A stretch of DNA of 64,000 bases. Origin: Lachnospiraceae bacterium 10-1 (GTDB lineage: Bacteria > Bacillota > Clostridia > Lachnospirales > Lachnospiraceae). Below are positions 52,959 to 62,380 of the stretch, one piece after another. The notes below the pieces were generated by a model. The model was not told where the DNA came from. It did not search any database and saw only the letters and a program-made list of their open reading frames with translations. The DNA is taken from the NCBI GenBank assembly GCA_000403495.2, contig KE159810.1, positions 709,272 through 773,271 of the forward strand, read 5' to 3'. A program made the translations under genes and the position numbers. Numbering within the stretch: the first letter of the stretch is position 1; each line of letters opens with the position of its first letter.

Positions 52959-53822
52959 ATGCATTTGAACACCGGTTATTTGAACCACTCACATATGGAT
53001 TTCAAAGACAAAAGTCGTCCGCTGATTGTCGGTAGCTGTGGTACTTACCGTCTTTCCAGACATCCCAAACTTCCGACCTACCGTCCAAGGGGTCGTCTGG
53101 ATTATCAGATTATATATATCACTGCTGGTTGTGGGCATTTTCATTTTGATAATGTAAATAATGAAACGATTGTTTCAGCCGGCAACATTGTACTGTACAG
53201 ACCGAAAGAACTCCAAAAATATGAATATTACGGAGAAGATAAGACAGAAGTATACTGGATTCACTTCACAGGAAGCAATGTGAAAAATATCTTACGTCAA
53301 TATGGGTTTCCGGATAAAGAACGTGTCTTTCAAGTGGGTACATCTAATGAATATGAACAAATTTTCAAACGTATCATTATCGAGCTCCAACGCTGTCAAG
53401 ACAATTATGAGGAAATGCTTGTCCTTTTGCTACGTCATCTTCTGATCAGTTTCCACCGGGAACTGACAAGAAAGCACATATTAAAAAATGAATATCTTGA
53501 TCATGAGATGGATAATGCTGTTACCTTTTTCAGTGAAAACTACAATCAAAATATCAATATTGATGATTATGCTGCCTCACGAGGCATGAGTGTCAGCTGG
53601 TTTATCCGAAATTTCAAAAAATATACCGGTTCTACACCAATGCAATTCATTGTGGGAATCCGTATCAACAATGCTCAGATGTTACTTGAAACAACAACTT
53701 ATTCCATCAATGAGATTTCTAAGATTGTCGGATATGATAACCAGCTTTATTTCAGCCGGCTTTTTCACAAGCTGAAAGGATATTCGCCAAGAGAATACAG
53801 AAAAATAAGAAATAAGTTATGA
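52959..53822 (+). CDS. AraC-family regulator of the lactose operon
   Basis: 287 residues. N-terminal cupin (YQIIYITAGCGHFHF, IVLYRPKELQKYEYYGED) and C-terminal double helix-turn-helix (YAASRGMSVSWFIRNFKKYT, NEISKIVGYDNQLYFSRLFH). AGAGGTG precedes ATG. Divergent from lacZ, so most likely its activator in response to a galactoside. Confidence 0.9.
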   Translation: MHLNTGYLNHSHMDFKDKSRPLIVGSCGTYRLSRHPKLPTYRPRGRLDYQIIYITAGCGHFHFDNVNNETIVSAGNIVLYRPKELQKYEYYGEDKTEVYWIHFTGSNVKNILRQYGFPDKERVFQVGTSNEYEQIFKRIIIELQRCQDNYEEMLVLLLRHLLISFHRELTRKHILKNEYLDHEMDNAVTFFSENYNQNINIDDYAASRGMSVSWFIRNFKKYTGSTPMQFIVGIRINNAQMLLETTTYSINEISKIVGYDNQLYFSRLFHKLKGYSPREYRKIRNKL

Positions 53823-53859
53823 AATCTATAATGCCCGTAAAAAACCAAATGCCAAAAAA

Positions 53860-53895
53860 GGATGCCACCGAATCAAAGCAGATTACGTGACATCC
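53860..53895. terminator. Bidirectional terminator
   Basis: GGATGCCAC pairs with GTGACATCC (one bulge) between convergent genes; T-runs on + and A-runs upstream. Confidence 0.65.
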
Positions 53896-53912
53896 TCTTC
53901 TTTTTATTAGTG

Positions 53913-54809
53913 CTATTTTATGAATTCAACCGAATAGTAATACATGTACTCATTATCGGTATCTATATGCTCCCCTGTAATATCCTGTATTGGCAACGAA
54001 CTTAACCCCTTTTCTCCATAAATCAGTGCCGCTAATCCTTGCTCTGTTCCATACTCTATCTTGCATTTGTTTTCAATAGACGTTGCTGATCTTCCATAAT
54101 ATTCCCTGTTTGTAACTCCCTCCAAAATTGGTATTTCTGTCATATATTTTGAATATTTACCTGCTGCGATGAGCTTTGCAGTAAAATTATCAAAATCCGG
54201 TGTAATGACAATCAATCCATTTGTGGAAGATTTCACATCTTCATAGGAAAGTTCCAAAACTTTTTTATGTGAAACTCGTTGTCCAAGCTGATATTCTGAC
54301 AAATAAATAGATAACGTTTTAAATGTATCCCTTGAATTGTATCGAAACATCATTGTTCCATCAATTCCTGATAACAATTCAGCAGTTTTCATTTCTATAC
54401 TATCTGAATCTACTGCTTCAATATAGTTTTGTGGTTGTCGCAATTTATTACATACGATGGATCCAAAAGTAACCATAGATATTCCCACTACAATAAGAAG
54501 CACTATAATGATTCTCTTTAAGTATCGTTGTTTGCGGCCACTGTCCTTTGTTATCTGTATCAATGTATCTTCTGATTTTTTTTCAATATTATCTATTTCA
54601 ATATCTTCACCAGCCAAGAACTCATTAAGACTAATACCTAATATTCCGCATAATTCTAAGTATACTGATACATCCGGCAAACAGATTCCTCTCTCCCATT
54701 TAGAAACAGACTTATCACTCATACCTAATTTTTCTGCCAGTTGCTTTTGCGTCATCCCCAATGACTTTCTCTTACCTGCAATGTATTTTCCAATTTTGAT
54801 AAGATCCAT
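53913..54809 (-). CDS. Xre-family regulator with membrane segment and extracytoplasmic domain
   Basis: 298 residues. Helix-turn-helix at 1-62 (MTQKQLAEKLGMSDKSVSKW), linker, one hydrophobic segment (about 95-115, IIIVLLIVVGISMVTFGSIV), then about 180 residues probably outside the membrane. Such one-component transmembrane regulators sense external signals. Target unknown. Confidence 0.8.
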   Translation of the reverse strand: MDLIKIGKYIAGKRKSLGMTQKQLAEKLGMSDKSVSKWERGICLPDVSVYLELCGILGISLNEFLAGEDIEIDNIEKKSEDTLIQITKDSGRKQRYLKRIIIVLLIVVGISMVTFGSIVCNKLRQPQNYIEAVDSDSIEMKTAELLSGIDGTMMFRYNSRDTFKTLSIYLSEYQLGQRVSHKKVLELSYEDVKSSTNGLIVITPDFDNFTAKLIAAGKYSKYMTEIPILEGVTNREYYGRSATSIENKCKIEYGTEQGLAALIYGEKGLSSLPIQDITGEHIDTDNEYMYYYSVEFIK

Positions 54810-54959
54810 CCATCTACCTCCTTTTTTATATTGATCGTACTCTTTTTTAGAGAAAAAACATACCCCTCGAAGGTAGAATATGATTTTTAAGCCTGTCTAG
54901 TTTGCCAGATAAACGAAAGAGCTTATATAGCGGATTCATATATAACCTTACAGTTTTTA

Positions 54960-55493
54960 TTACTGTATCCTATATATTCCATACACTGCAAGCAAGAAGC
55001 ATCGAAGCTCGTCTCTGTCTGTAAATTCCTTTTGCACAAATCCTTCTTCTTGGTGGAAAGACAATATTTTATCTTGTTCATTAATCCAACATATTAGCTT
55101 TTTATTTTTTCTTTCATTTATGTAACAAATTTCGCTCCATTCACAATCACCACAAATTATTTCACACTTTCTACAAGACAAAATATTATCATGAATAGCT
55201 TGTTTAAATTCAGAATACGGAAGTAGCATTCCTTCTTTCCATCCACATAATTCAAGAATCTTTTGATCATATTCTCGAACCTTATCAGCAACACTACAGC
55301 TTCCATCTTGTAATCTACTGGAACATCCCTCACAAAAAATATCTAACTGCAATGTGACACAAACAATTGAAGCGTTTTCTAATTCAGCTATTATTTTCTT
55401 TATATATTCTTTATATTTTTCATTATACTTTTTCACTGAGAAAAAGGAGATACACAATCCGTGATGTGGACGAAGTTTGTACTGGTATTCCAT
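54960..55493 (-). CDS. DUF1284-domain protein
   Basis: 177 residues. LRPHHGLCISFFSVKKYNE is the DUF1284 signature; the Cys residues (CEGCSS, CSV, CRKCEIICGDCEW) suggest a metal or Fe-S site. A C-terminal extension of about 60 residues goes beyond the usual domain. Function unknown. The ribosome site AAGGAG in AAAGGAGAATAAA precedes ATG. Confidence 0.8.
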   Translation of the reverse strand: MEYQYKLRPHHGLCISFFSVKKYNEKYKEYIKKIIAELENASIVCVTLQLDIFCEGCSSRLQDGSCSVADKVREYDQKILELCGWKEGMLLPYSEFKQAIHDNILSCRKCEIICGDCEWSEICYINERKNKKLICWINEQDKILSFHQEEGFVQKEFTDRDELRCFLLAVYGIYRIQ

Positions 55494-55683
55494 TTTATTC
55501 TCCTTTATGCCAAATAGGCGTTTCTTCCTCCCAATCCTTTGAGGTGGTTAAAGTGAACAATCTGCTCAACGGGTAAATGCCACTCCTCTGAAGGAAGCCG
55601 GATGAGTTTTGTCTGCATATAATTAATCTCTGTTTTCTCGCTTATTATGAATCTTCCTTGATTTTGGATCAATAAAATTGGAT
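55494..55683. other. Intergenic region with possible minus-strand scrap
   Basis: One minus-strand frame reads KLIRLPSEEWHLPVEQIVHF, which looks coding-like but has no start; no function is claimed. Confidence 0.25.
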
Positions 55684-55827
55684 TTATAGATTTTTATCCC
55701 TTTTCTTTTTTGCCATTACAAATCCAAACATTAAAATCAAATTTACAAACAGTACAACTATACTACCTTCAATTTTACAGTTGCCACCCGACAAAATTGA
55801 GTTTCCACTAATTATCATGTTAAACAT
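55684..55827 (-). CDS. Possible small membrane protein
   Basis: 47 residues with one hydrophobic segment (SIVVLFVNLILMFGFVM) and a basic tail KKKRDKNL. AAGGG lies 8 bases before ATG. It follows the alpha-CTD-like gene at four bases, which supports expression. Too short for a family call. Confidence 0.4.
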   Translation of the reverse strand: MFNMIISGNSILSGGNCKIEGSIVVLFVNLILMFGFVMAKKKRDKNL

Positions 55828-55831
55828 AAGA

Positions 55832-56221
55832 TTACCCTTGTATTGTTTTCAACTTCTTTAATCTTACAAACAACCTTTTATCCTTCGGGCACATATTTTC
55901 AAGTTCCTCAAGACTATATCTTCTCAAATCATCTTTGCTTTTTATCCCCATTCTAAACGCATCCATGCATAAAAAGTCATCAAATCTGACTCCATGCTCC
56001 ATATCATTCAGATCTTCTATACTACGCAGTTTTATCCCCTGATTCTCACAAATCGTATACAGCTCCTGCAATGTTGTTGGTCCCATATTACGAAACTTTA
56101 TAAAATGTTCCTTTGGATATTCTCCCAATCCTTCCAATGACTCAAATCCATTTCTTCTGAGAATATTCCGTAACCTGCTCGACATTTCAATATCATCATA
56201 ATCTGTTTTTTCAGCGTACAT
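55832..56221 (-). CDS. RNA polymerase alpha-CTD-like helix-hairpin-helix protein
   Basis: 129 residues. SSRLRNILRRNGFESLEGLG, followed by FRNMGPTTLQELYTICENQG, is the helix-hairpin-helix fold of the alpha subunit C-terminal domain, without the N-terminal assembly domain. It may act as a regulator that imitates alpha-CTD or simply bind DNA. Next to a broken macro-domain gene in the same direction. Confidence 0.75.
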   Translation of the reverse strand: MYAEKTDYDDIEMSSRLRNILRRNGFESLEGLGEYPKEHFIKFRNMGPTTLQELYTICENQGIKLRSIEDLNDMEHGVRFDDFLCMDAFRMGIKSKDDLRRYSLEELENMCPKDKRLFVRLKKLKTIQG

Positions 56222-56241
56222 AAAAGCTCCCTTTTGTCATT

Positions 56242-56540
56242 TTATTTATCGTATAATTTATCAGCCTCAGCTTCATACACCGATTCAGTATGAGTATCAA
56301 ATAGCACCCACTCCACCAGATCAAAACAATCCGGATTATTCTGCAAGAACCTATTTACTGTATGTATTGCAATCTTTGCTGCCAACTCAACCGGGAAACT
56401 ATATACTCCCGTTGATATAGAAGGAAATGCAATAGACCTAATTCCATTATCCATTGCCAGTTGCATAGAATTAAAATAGCAGTTAGCAAGAAGTTCCTCT
56501 TCTCTATTCCTTCCTGCATTCCATATCGGTCCAAAGAGGT
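56242..56540 (-). pseudogene. Macro-domain (ADP-ribose) protein, 5'-truncated
   Basis: The frame reads LFGPIWNAGRNREEELLANC, then QLAMDNGIRSIAFPSISTGV, the second half of a YmdB-type macro domain. The first half, with the ADP-ribose-binding Asn/Asp loop, is replaced by the ABC ATPase remnant. An ATG at 56466 gives only 74 residues. Confidence 0.75.
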
Positions 56541-57187
56541 ATCATAAAGGCGCAGGGTATGATCGTCCTGCATGGAATAATTTTTCAGTTGGAATTGACG
56601 TTCCAGAATCAGGGCTGCTTTGGAAACGTCTGAAACCTGCAGCATGATATACTTACTATTTTTCTTCTCTAACTCGCCCATACTGCTTTCTTCCAAAAGA
56701 ACCCCATGGTCAATAATGCCGATATCATCTGCCAGTAACTGGATTTCCGAAAGAATGTGGCTGGATATCAGAATTGTTTTTCCACGCTCAACACTCAAAT
56801 CTTTAATAAAATCCCTGACCACAGCAATACCAATAGGATCAAGACCATTTGTCGGCTCGTCCAGAATAAGCAATTACGGATCGTGCAAAATAGCGTTGGC
56901 AATGCCCAAACGCTGCTTCATCCCAAGGGAATACCTGCCAAACAGTTTTTTATCCCTATAAGGCAGACCGACAATCTCCAGGGCATTCTTTACAGCATTA
57001 GGTGCTGCTGTACCACGGAGCCTTGCAAAAATTTCCAGATTTTCTGTATTGTAGTTTTCCCGGCTCCATTACGTCCAAGCAGACCATAAATCTGACCTCT
57101 CTTTACATGGAGATCGACAGCATTGACAGCGGTTTGATTGCCGTACACCTTTGTCAGCTGTTTTGTCTCAATCACATAGTCACTCAT
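56541..57187 (-). pseudogene. LanF-type ABC ATPase with deletion, frameshift and nonsense codon
   Basis: The N-terminal part is intact to Walker A ([11 protein letters not shown]). A deletion then joins it out of frame to the region normally reading [38 protein letters not shown] is followed by TAA where GAG is expected, then LLILDEPTNGLDPIGIAVV and SSHILSEIQLLADDIG. The C-terminus is cut at the macro-domain junction. A close paralogue of the intact ATPase at 59445-60368. Between 57285 and 57320 a frame ending LLPKVL resembles the kinase end LLPKSL, the trace of a deleted kinase. Confidence 0.85.
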
Positions 57188-57362
57188 AAAATTTCCTCAC
57201 TTTCAATAACTTTGTTTGCGTAAAGCAACAAATCTAATATAAAGCCTTAACCTTGCCTTTTTCACGTTTTGAAAGGGAAAATCCTGCTATTCACAGGACT
57301 TTCGGAAGCAGATCTGCTTTGTCATATCGCTTCCCCTGATTAGAATGGGCGTCCAGCAGTCA

Positions 57363-57902
57363 TTATTCGATATTCAATTCCATACTTCCTGTAAAATCTT
57401 CACATTCAATACCAATATAGTTACTGCCACTCGACAATGTAATTGTTTCCTTATAAGTTCCGTCCGTTTCAATCAAGCTAACTGGGTTTTCGCTTCCTGA
57501 AATCCAAAATACTTTAGCAGTACCACTGTCAACTTTTAGGACGCACTCTACAGTTAATTCATTTCCCTGCTCTCTTTCAACATCAACACCGCCAAACAGA
57601 TATTCCGTTTTTGAAAAGTCCTCATACTCGGCTGAATAAGTTCCGACGTAATTATCAATCCCTGTAGTACGTTCCCCCTGCAAAGAAAATTCAGAAGTTA
57701 AAACAGTGTTTCCGCCAATTTCATTTAGCGCATCCATGATGTCTAAAGCAGTATTTTGGGGAGTGTCGCCTACGATATCAGAAGCCACATCAAGTATCTT
57801 TTCCGTCCCGTCTGATAGTGCCTGATAAATGCTGTTGCAGCCGGAAAGCAATAAAGCACCCATACATATTAGAATGATACAAAGTATTCTTTTTCCTGTC
57901 AT
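57363..57902 (-). CDS. Lipoprotein of the LanFEG-type operon
   Basis: 179 residues. Signal peptide with lipobox LLSGC (Cys about 22), then a beta-rich domain (EFSLQGERTTGIDNYVGTYS, FTGSMELNIE). ATG overlaps the permease stop. Position is that of a LanI-like immunity lipoprotein, but sequence similarity to a known LanI is not claimed. Confidence 0.8.
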   Translation of the reverse strand: MTGKRILCIILICMGALLLSGCNSIYQALSDGTEKILDVASDIVGDTPQNTALDIMDALNEIGGNTVLTSEFSLQGERTTGIDNYVGTYSAEYEDFSKTEYLFGGVDVEREQGNELTVECVLKVDSGTAKVFWISGSENPVSLIETDGTYKETITLSSGSNYIGIECEDFTGSMELNIE

Positions 57903-58657
57903 TGAATATCTCCTTTGCCTTTTATTTTTTGCGTTTTGCTCCCGTCATGTGCCAGAAGCAGCATAACCGCAGTTATAACAAGCATAATCAGAAGTACAAC
58001 AACGCACCGGAAAATATTATATGTGCCGGTTTCCATGCCATTTTGATAATTGATAAAACCAAGTCCTATCGTAACCGGGTAAAGACAGGACAAACCATGA
58101 CCGGAAGCAAAAGTCCCTATGAAACCATAAAAAAATGCAAAAGCTACGCCCGTCATAAATGCTCCTGCCCTTTGCCCTGTAAATACAATAATAGGAATCA
58201 CCGATATAAATACAAAGCAATTCATTCCAACCATTTGGACAAGCGATCTCATTATGCTGCTGAGAGCAATTCCCTCATATCTGCAAAAAAGCGAAATGAG
58301 AGCAGTAAATAAAAGTTCCACTATCGCCAGAAAGACAGAAATCATTCCGCAGACAAATACTTTACCAAAAAGCAGGCTTCGGAAAGATACCGGGATTGCC
58401 ATTATATTTTTAAGCGTGTCGTCTGTTCTTTCACGTTCAATCATATAACCCGCAATCATTACGATTGTCGCCGGAAAGATAAGCGAAAAGCTGTTCCATA
58501 TTACATCATCTGAAAAACTGGAAAATGTCGGCGTTCCCGGCGTACCACTCTCCATAAAACAGGTTAGTAAAACAACAGACAGCATAGTTGCAATTCCAAT
58601 CCAGATAACAGAGTAACGTTTTAATTTCCAGAGTTCTGTTTTTATGAGCCTTGCCAT
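57899..58657 (-). CDS. LanG-like ABC-2 permease
   Basis: 252 residues, six hydrophobic segments; loop MIERERTDDTLKNIMAIPVS is the family signature. Three bases after the previous permease stop. Part of ATPase-permease-permease-lipoprotein. Confidence 0.88.
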   Translation of the reverse strand: MARLIKTELWKLKRYSVIWIGIATMLSVVLLTCFMESGTPGTPTFSSFSDDVIWNSFSLIFPATIVMIAGYMIERERTDDTLKNIMAIPVSFRSLLFGKVFVCGMISVFLAIVELLFTALISLFCRYEGIALSSIMRSLVQMVGMNCFVFISVIPIIVFTGQRAGAFMTGVAFAFFYGFIGTFASGHGLSCLYPVTIGLGFINYQNGMETGTYNIFRCVVVLLIMLVITAVMLLLAHDGSKTQKIKGKGDIQ

Positions 58658-58660
58658 TTC

Positions 58661-59461
58661 TTACACCTGCCCTTCCTGCTTTTTGTAGATTTTGATAATC
58701 GCAAAATAAGAGATACCTCCAAGGATAAAAACGGTAAATACTACAATTTCTAATTTCAGAAAGTAGGGCTGCCAGTTTTCAAAAGCAGTTGTTCCCTGCC
58801 CAATCATTCTTGAAGCCTGCCAACGATAAATAACAGGCGTAGGTAAAAGACTGGTAAGCACTTTCAACACTTGATTTTCTGATGTGAATTGCCCTGTAAA
58901 AGCAAGGGAAAATCCAAACATTGTATAGAAGAATGTCAAAATAACTGCAAATATATAAGAGCGGTTAAATTTTACAATCGCAATTATAATCGGAAGTGTA
59001 CCCGTGGCATATAGAATAGCTGTAATAACGGCAATTACAAGTTTGTTCCAAATATTGCCCAAATCAGTTCCGGCTATTATCCCGCCGATAATTGCAGAGA
59101 ACAATGTTACACAAGTAAATAAAAGACTGATAAAGTATAATACTATGATTTTTGCAGTCGCAATTTCCCATGCCGAAACAGGAATAGCCATCAAATTTTT
59201 CAGAGTTACATTATCTCTTTCCATGTAAAAGAGCATAGCCGCTATAATGCCAAGTATGCAGGGAAGCATGACAGGAACAGCTATACAAAAAAGCATATCA
59301 TATAAGCCGTCAAAAGCGTTCAGATCGCCCACATTCCCTTTTAGCACAAGTGCTGTAAACGGGATAGGAAAAAGCAATGCAGAAAATATTACAAAAAGGA
59401 TAAACTTTTTCCGTTTCAATTTCCAAAACTCACACTTTATAAGATCAAGCAATTCCTTCAC
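58661..59461 (-). CDS. LanE-like ABC-2 permease
   Basis: 266 residues, six hydrophobic segments; loop YMERDNVTLKNLMAIPVSAW. Its start overlaps the end of the ATPase gene by 17 bases. Forms the membrane channel with the second permease. Confidence 0.88.
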   Translation of the reverse strand: MKELLDLIKCEFWKLKRKKFILFVIFSALLFPIPFTALVLKGNVGDLNAFDGLYDMLFCIAVPVMLPCILGIIAAMLFYMERDNVTLKNLMAIPVSAWEIATAKIIVLYFISLLFTCVTLFSAIIGGIIAGTDLGNIWNKLVIAVITAILYATGTLPIIIAIVKFNRSYIFAVILTFFYTMFGFSLAFTGQFTSENQVLKVLTSLLPTPVIYRWQASRMIGQGTTAFENWQPYFLKLEIVVFTVFILGGISYFAIIKIYKKQEGQV

Positions 59462-60368
59462 CCCCTGTTACACGCCTGAAATAATCTTCAAGGCTTTCTT
59501 CGCAGACATAGGCTTCTGATACGGTAAGTCCGTTTTCGACAAAGGCGGTTATAATTTCTCCGACTGAAATATCTAAATTATGCAGACGCATCTTATAATC
59601 GTCCTGTATGATAAACTGCGTTTCATGGAAATTGCGTTCTAAAATCCTTGCTGCCTGTGTTGTACTGGAAACAGTAAAACGGATATGCCTGCTGCTCTTT
59701 GCTTCCAGTTCTGCAAGGCTTTCTTCCTCCAATAATGCGCCGTGGTCGATAATTCCAATATCATCAGCCAAAAGTGCAATCTCGGAAAGAATATGGCTGG
59801 AAATCAATATCGTTTTTCCTCTTTCGTTACAGAGGTCACGGATAAAAGAGCGCACTTCCGCAATTCCAATCGGATCAAGGCCGTTAATCGGCTCATCCAA
59901 AATCAAAAGCTCCGGGTCGTGCATAATGGCAAGGGCAATCGCCAATCGCTGCTTCATGCCAAGGGAATATTGGGAAAACAGCTTTTTGTCTTTATAGGGA
60001 AGCCCCACTAAATCAAGCGCATTTTTAATTGCATTATGGCTCGGCACTCCCCGCAGGGTAGCAAAAATGCGCAGGTTTTCTGTGGCGGTCAGATTCGGGT
60101 AAAATCCGGGGGATTCGATCAGATAGCCAATCCGGGGCAGGAGCTTTTTCTCATTTGTCCGTAAAGGCTGTCCCCAGATTGTAACTTCCCCGGAAGTGGG
60201 CTGTGTCAGCCCAAGCAGCATTTTCATGGTCGTTGTCTTTCCAGCTCCGTTCCTGCCAAGCAGACCGTAGATGCGTCCCTGCTTTACATGGATATTCAAA
60301 TCCGCAACGCTTTTCTGTGTTCCGTATTGTTTGGTAAGATTTTTTGTTTCAATTACATATTTGCTCAT
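59445..60368 (-). CDS. LanF-like ABC ATPase
   Basis: About 307 residues from MSKYVIETKNLTKQYG (AAGGAGGATTGCA upstream). Walker [13 protein letters not shown] (about 36-47), signature YSLGMKQRLA, Walker B LLILDEPINGLDP, H-loop SSHILSEIALLADD, and a C-terminal regulatory extension. Drives extrusion of antimicrobial peptides. Confidence 0.93.
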   Translation of the reverse strand: MSKYVIETKNLTKQYGTQKSVADLNIHVKQGRIYGLLGRNGAGKTTTMKMLLGLTQPTSGEVTIWGQPLRTNEKKLLPRIGYLIESPGFYPNLTATENLRIFATLRGVPSHNAIKNALDLVGLPYKDKKLFSQYSLGMKQRLAIALAIMHDPELLILDEPINGLDPIGIAEVRSFIRDLCNERGKTILISSHILSEIALLADDIGIIDHGALLEEESLAELEAKSSRHIRFTVSSTTQAARILERNFHETQFIIQDDYKMRLHNLDISVGEIITAFVENGLTVSEAYVCEESLEDYFRRVTGGEGIA

Positions 60369-60548
60369 TGCAATCCTCCTTGTTTTGCGAAGCAAAATGC
60401 GACTGCCCTTGCAGGAGCAGAGGATTTTACCTCCTTTTCATATTTGCTATTCTATCACGCTAACCTTGCCAAAACCTTGCCGAAACCTTGCTTTTTTCAT
60501 GTTTTTACAGCTAACAGAAATTTGAAAAACTGAAAAATCCCCGTATTA
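60369..60548. other. Intergenic region between kinase and ATPase
   Basis: The minus strand contains closely spaced AAGGTTTCGGCAAGGTTTTGGCAAGG-type direct repeats (about 60462-60490; unit AAGGTTT-GGC). These are direct repeats of the kind bound by OmpR-family regulators, upstream of the ATPase. A comparable CAAGGTTAAGGC string lies before the broken ATPase at about 57245-57258. Confidence 0.55.
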
Positions 60549-61472
60549 CTACAGGGATTTTGGAAGCAATATTGTAAATATAGTTCCCTTATCAGGAGTG
60601 CTGTCAGCGGCAATCGTTCCTTTATGGGCTGCCACAAGTTCTTTTACAATAGATAAGCCCAGCCCGTTTCCTTTTGCAGACCGTGACTGGTCGCATTGGT
60701 ACATCCTCTCAAAAATATGCGGGAGATGATCGGGGGATATTCCTTTGCCATTATCTGTTAATGTAATTCGGGCTTGCCAGTTATTTTCTGAAATACGGAA
60801 TATCACTTTATTTCCTTTGCTATGGATAAGCACGTTCTGCAGCAGGTTGTTGAGGATACGGCTATACGCATTTACATCTATACGCATAAGGTATTCCGTT
60901 TCCGGAATATCAAATTCATACTCAAAATTACTGTTTTCTAAAACGGAAATCCAATCAGCTACGATGTCCCGGGATGCTTCATTCAAATCCAAAGCCTCAA
61001 AGTGAAAAATCTGTTCCCCGGAATCCAGTTTCACCCACTCAAAGAGATTTTCCACAAAATGCTTCAGGTAATGGGCTTTCTCAAATGCGACATGGACGTA
61101 TTCGTCTTTTTCTTCCCCTGCCACTATCTTACATTCGATTGCTTCCAAATAACCGACCAGAGAAGCAAGGGGAGTTTTGACATCATGGGAAATACTGGTC
61201 ATTAACCGTTTGTACGCCTGTTCAGACTGTTTTTGTTTAATAAGCTGTGTCTGGCTGTTCATTGCAATCTCATTAATGCCATAGCAGATTTTTCTTGTCA
61301 TATCATTTTTCTTAGTCAGCATACGGCGGTTTAAGTTCCCGGATTTTATATCTTCAAGCGCTTCCTCGATAATAGACAACTGCCCCCGTACACGCCTGAG
61401 TTTTGTGAAAAGAAACAGGATTACCAACAAAGCAATGCAAAACATAATCAATAAAAATGGGTTAATACTCAT
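60549..61472 (-). CDS. Sensor histidine kinase of the LanRK type
   Basis: About 307 residues from MSINPFLLIMFC (AGGGAGGCTTGAC before ATG). One membrane segment near the N-terminus (about 5-23), short sensor, H-box SISHDVKTPLASL with His96, N-box NNLLQNVLIHS, G boxes LTDNGKGIS and KGNGLGLSIV. Such short-sensor kinases accompany peptide transporters. Starts one base after the regulator stop. Confidence 0.9.
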   Translation of the reverse strand: MSINPFLLIMFCIALLVILFLFTKLRRVRGQLSIIEEALEDIKSGNLNRRMLTKKNDMTRKICYGINEIAMNSQTQLIKQKQSEQAYKRLMTSISHDVKTPLASLVGYLEAIECKIVAGEEKDEYVHVAFEKAHYLKHFVENLFEWVKLDSGEQIFHFEALDLNEASRDIVADWISVLENSNFEYEFDIPETEYLMRIDVNAYSRILNNLLQNVLIHSKGNKVIFRISENNWQARITLTDNGKGISPDHLPHIFERMYQCDQSRSAKGNGLGLSIVKELVAAHKGTIAADSTPDKGTIFTILLPKSL

Positions 61473-61473
61473 G

Positions 61474-62175
61474 TCAAGCCTCCCTGTTGAAACGGTAGCC
61501 AACGCCACGGACAGTCAAAATATAAAACGGATGCTCCGGGTCTGGTTCAATTTTTTTCCTCAATTTGCTGATAAATGACATGATATTACTGTCATCAAAA
61601 GCATATTCTTCCGCCCAAACCTGCGTATAAATCTGCTTTTTTGTAAATACCTTGCCCTTATTTGATGCCAGAAAAGAAAGCAGGTTAAATTCTTTTCCTG
61701 TAAGTTCAATCTGTTCATTTCCTTGAAAGACTAGGCGGTTAAGGCTGTCAATCGTCATCCCCTGAAACGTCATGCAGTCTGTTTCAGGACTGGAAACAGG
61801 ATTAAGCAGGGTATAACGCCGGATTAAGGAATTTACCCGTGCCATAAGCTCATTAATACTAAATGGCTTTGTCAGGTAATCATCCGCCCCCATCCGCAAG
61901 CCTGACACCTTATCTTCTTCATTGCTTTTTGCAGTCAGCATAAGGACAGGAATATTGCTTGTCTGTCTTATTTGCTGTAACACTTGAAAACCATCTAAAT
62001 CGGGCATCATAATATCAAGAATAATAAGTGAACAGTTATCTTTATCTTCCTCCAATATCCGCAGTCCTTCTATGCCACCATTAGCAACAACCACACTAAG
62101 ATTTTCCTGCTCAATACACTTTGTCATAAGCATACAAAGCTCTTTATCATCATCAATAATCAAAACCTTATTCAT
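61474..62175 (-). CDS. OmpR-family response regulator
   Basis: 233 residues. Acidic DDD at 8-10, phosphoacceptor Asp54 in IILDIMMPDLDG, Lys in YLTKPFS; winged helix ELTGKEFNLLSFLASNKG. Its start overlaps the end of the small HTH gene. Expected to bind the repeated motif before the ATPase gene. Confidence 0.93.
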   Translation of the reverse strand: MNKVLIIDDDKELCMLMTKCIEQENLSVVVANGGIEGLRILEEDKDNCSLIILDIMMPDLDGFQVLQQIRQTSNIPVLMLTAKSNEEDKVSGLRMGADDYLTKPFSINELMARVNSLIRRYTLLNPVSSPETDCMTFQGMTIDSLNRLVFQGNEQIELTGKEFNLLSFLASNKGKVFTKKQIYTQVWAEEYAFDDSNIMSFISKLRKKIEPDPEHPFYILTVRGVGYRFNREA

Positions 62176-62356
62176 GTCTTTTCATCCTCTCTTCTCTTAT
62201 GCGGGCATCTGCTGGTTTCTCTGCATCTTTTGGTATCATCCAAACCCTGCTAAACCTAATTGCTCCAGCTACCCTTTCCTCTAAACATAAGCGTTGTATT
62301 CTCCGTTCCGAAATCTCCCATTTTAAAGATGCTTCTTTTACCGATATATATTCCAT
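62168..62356 (-). CDS. Small excisionase-like HTH protein
   Basis: 62 residues. EYISVKEASLKWEISERRIQ is a winged-helix (MerR/Xis-like) opening; RVWMIPKDAEKP is its wing. GGAGGGATAGAA precedes ATG; overlaps the regulator gene by eight bases. First gene of the operon, so it may be its autoregulator, acting on the palindrome at 62385-62402. Confidence 0.75.
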   Translation of the reverse strand: MEYISVKEASLKWEISERRIQRLCLEERVAGAIRFSRVWMIPKDAEKPADARIREERMKRHE

Positions 62357-62380
62357 TTCTATCCCTCCATCTTTTATCCA

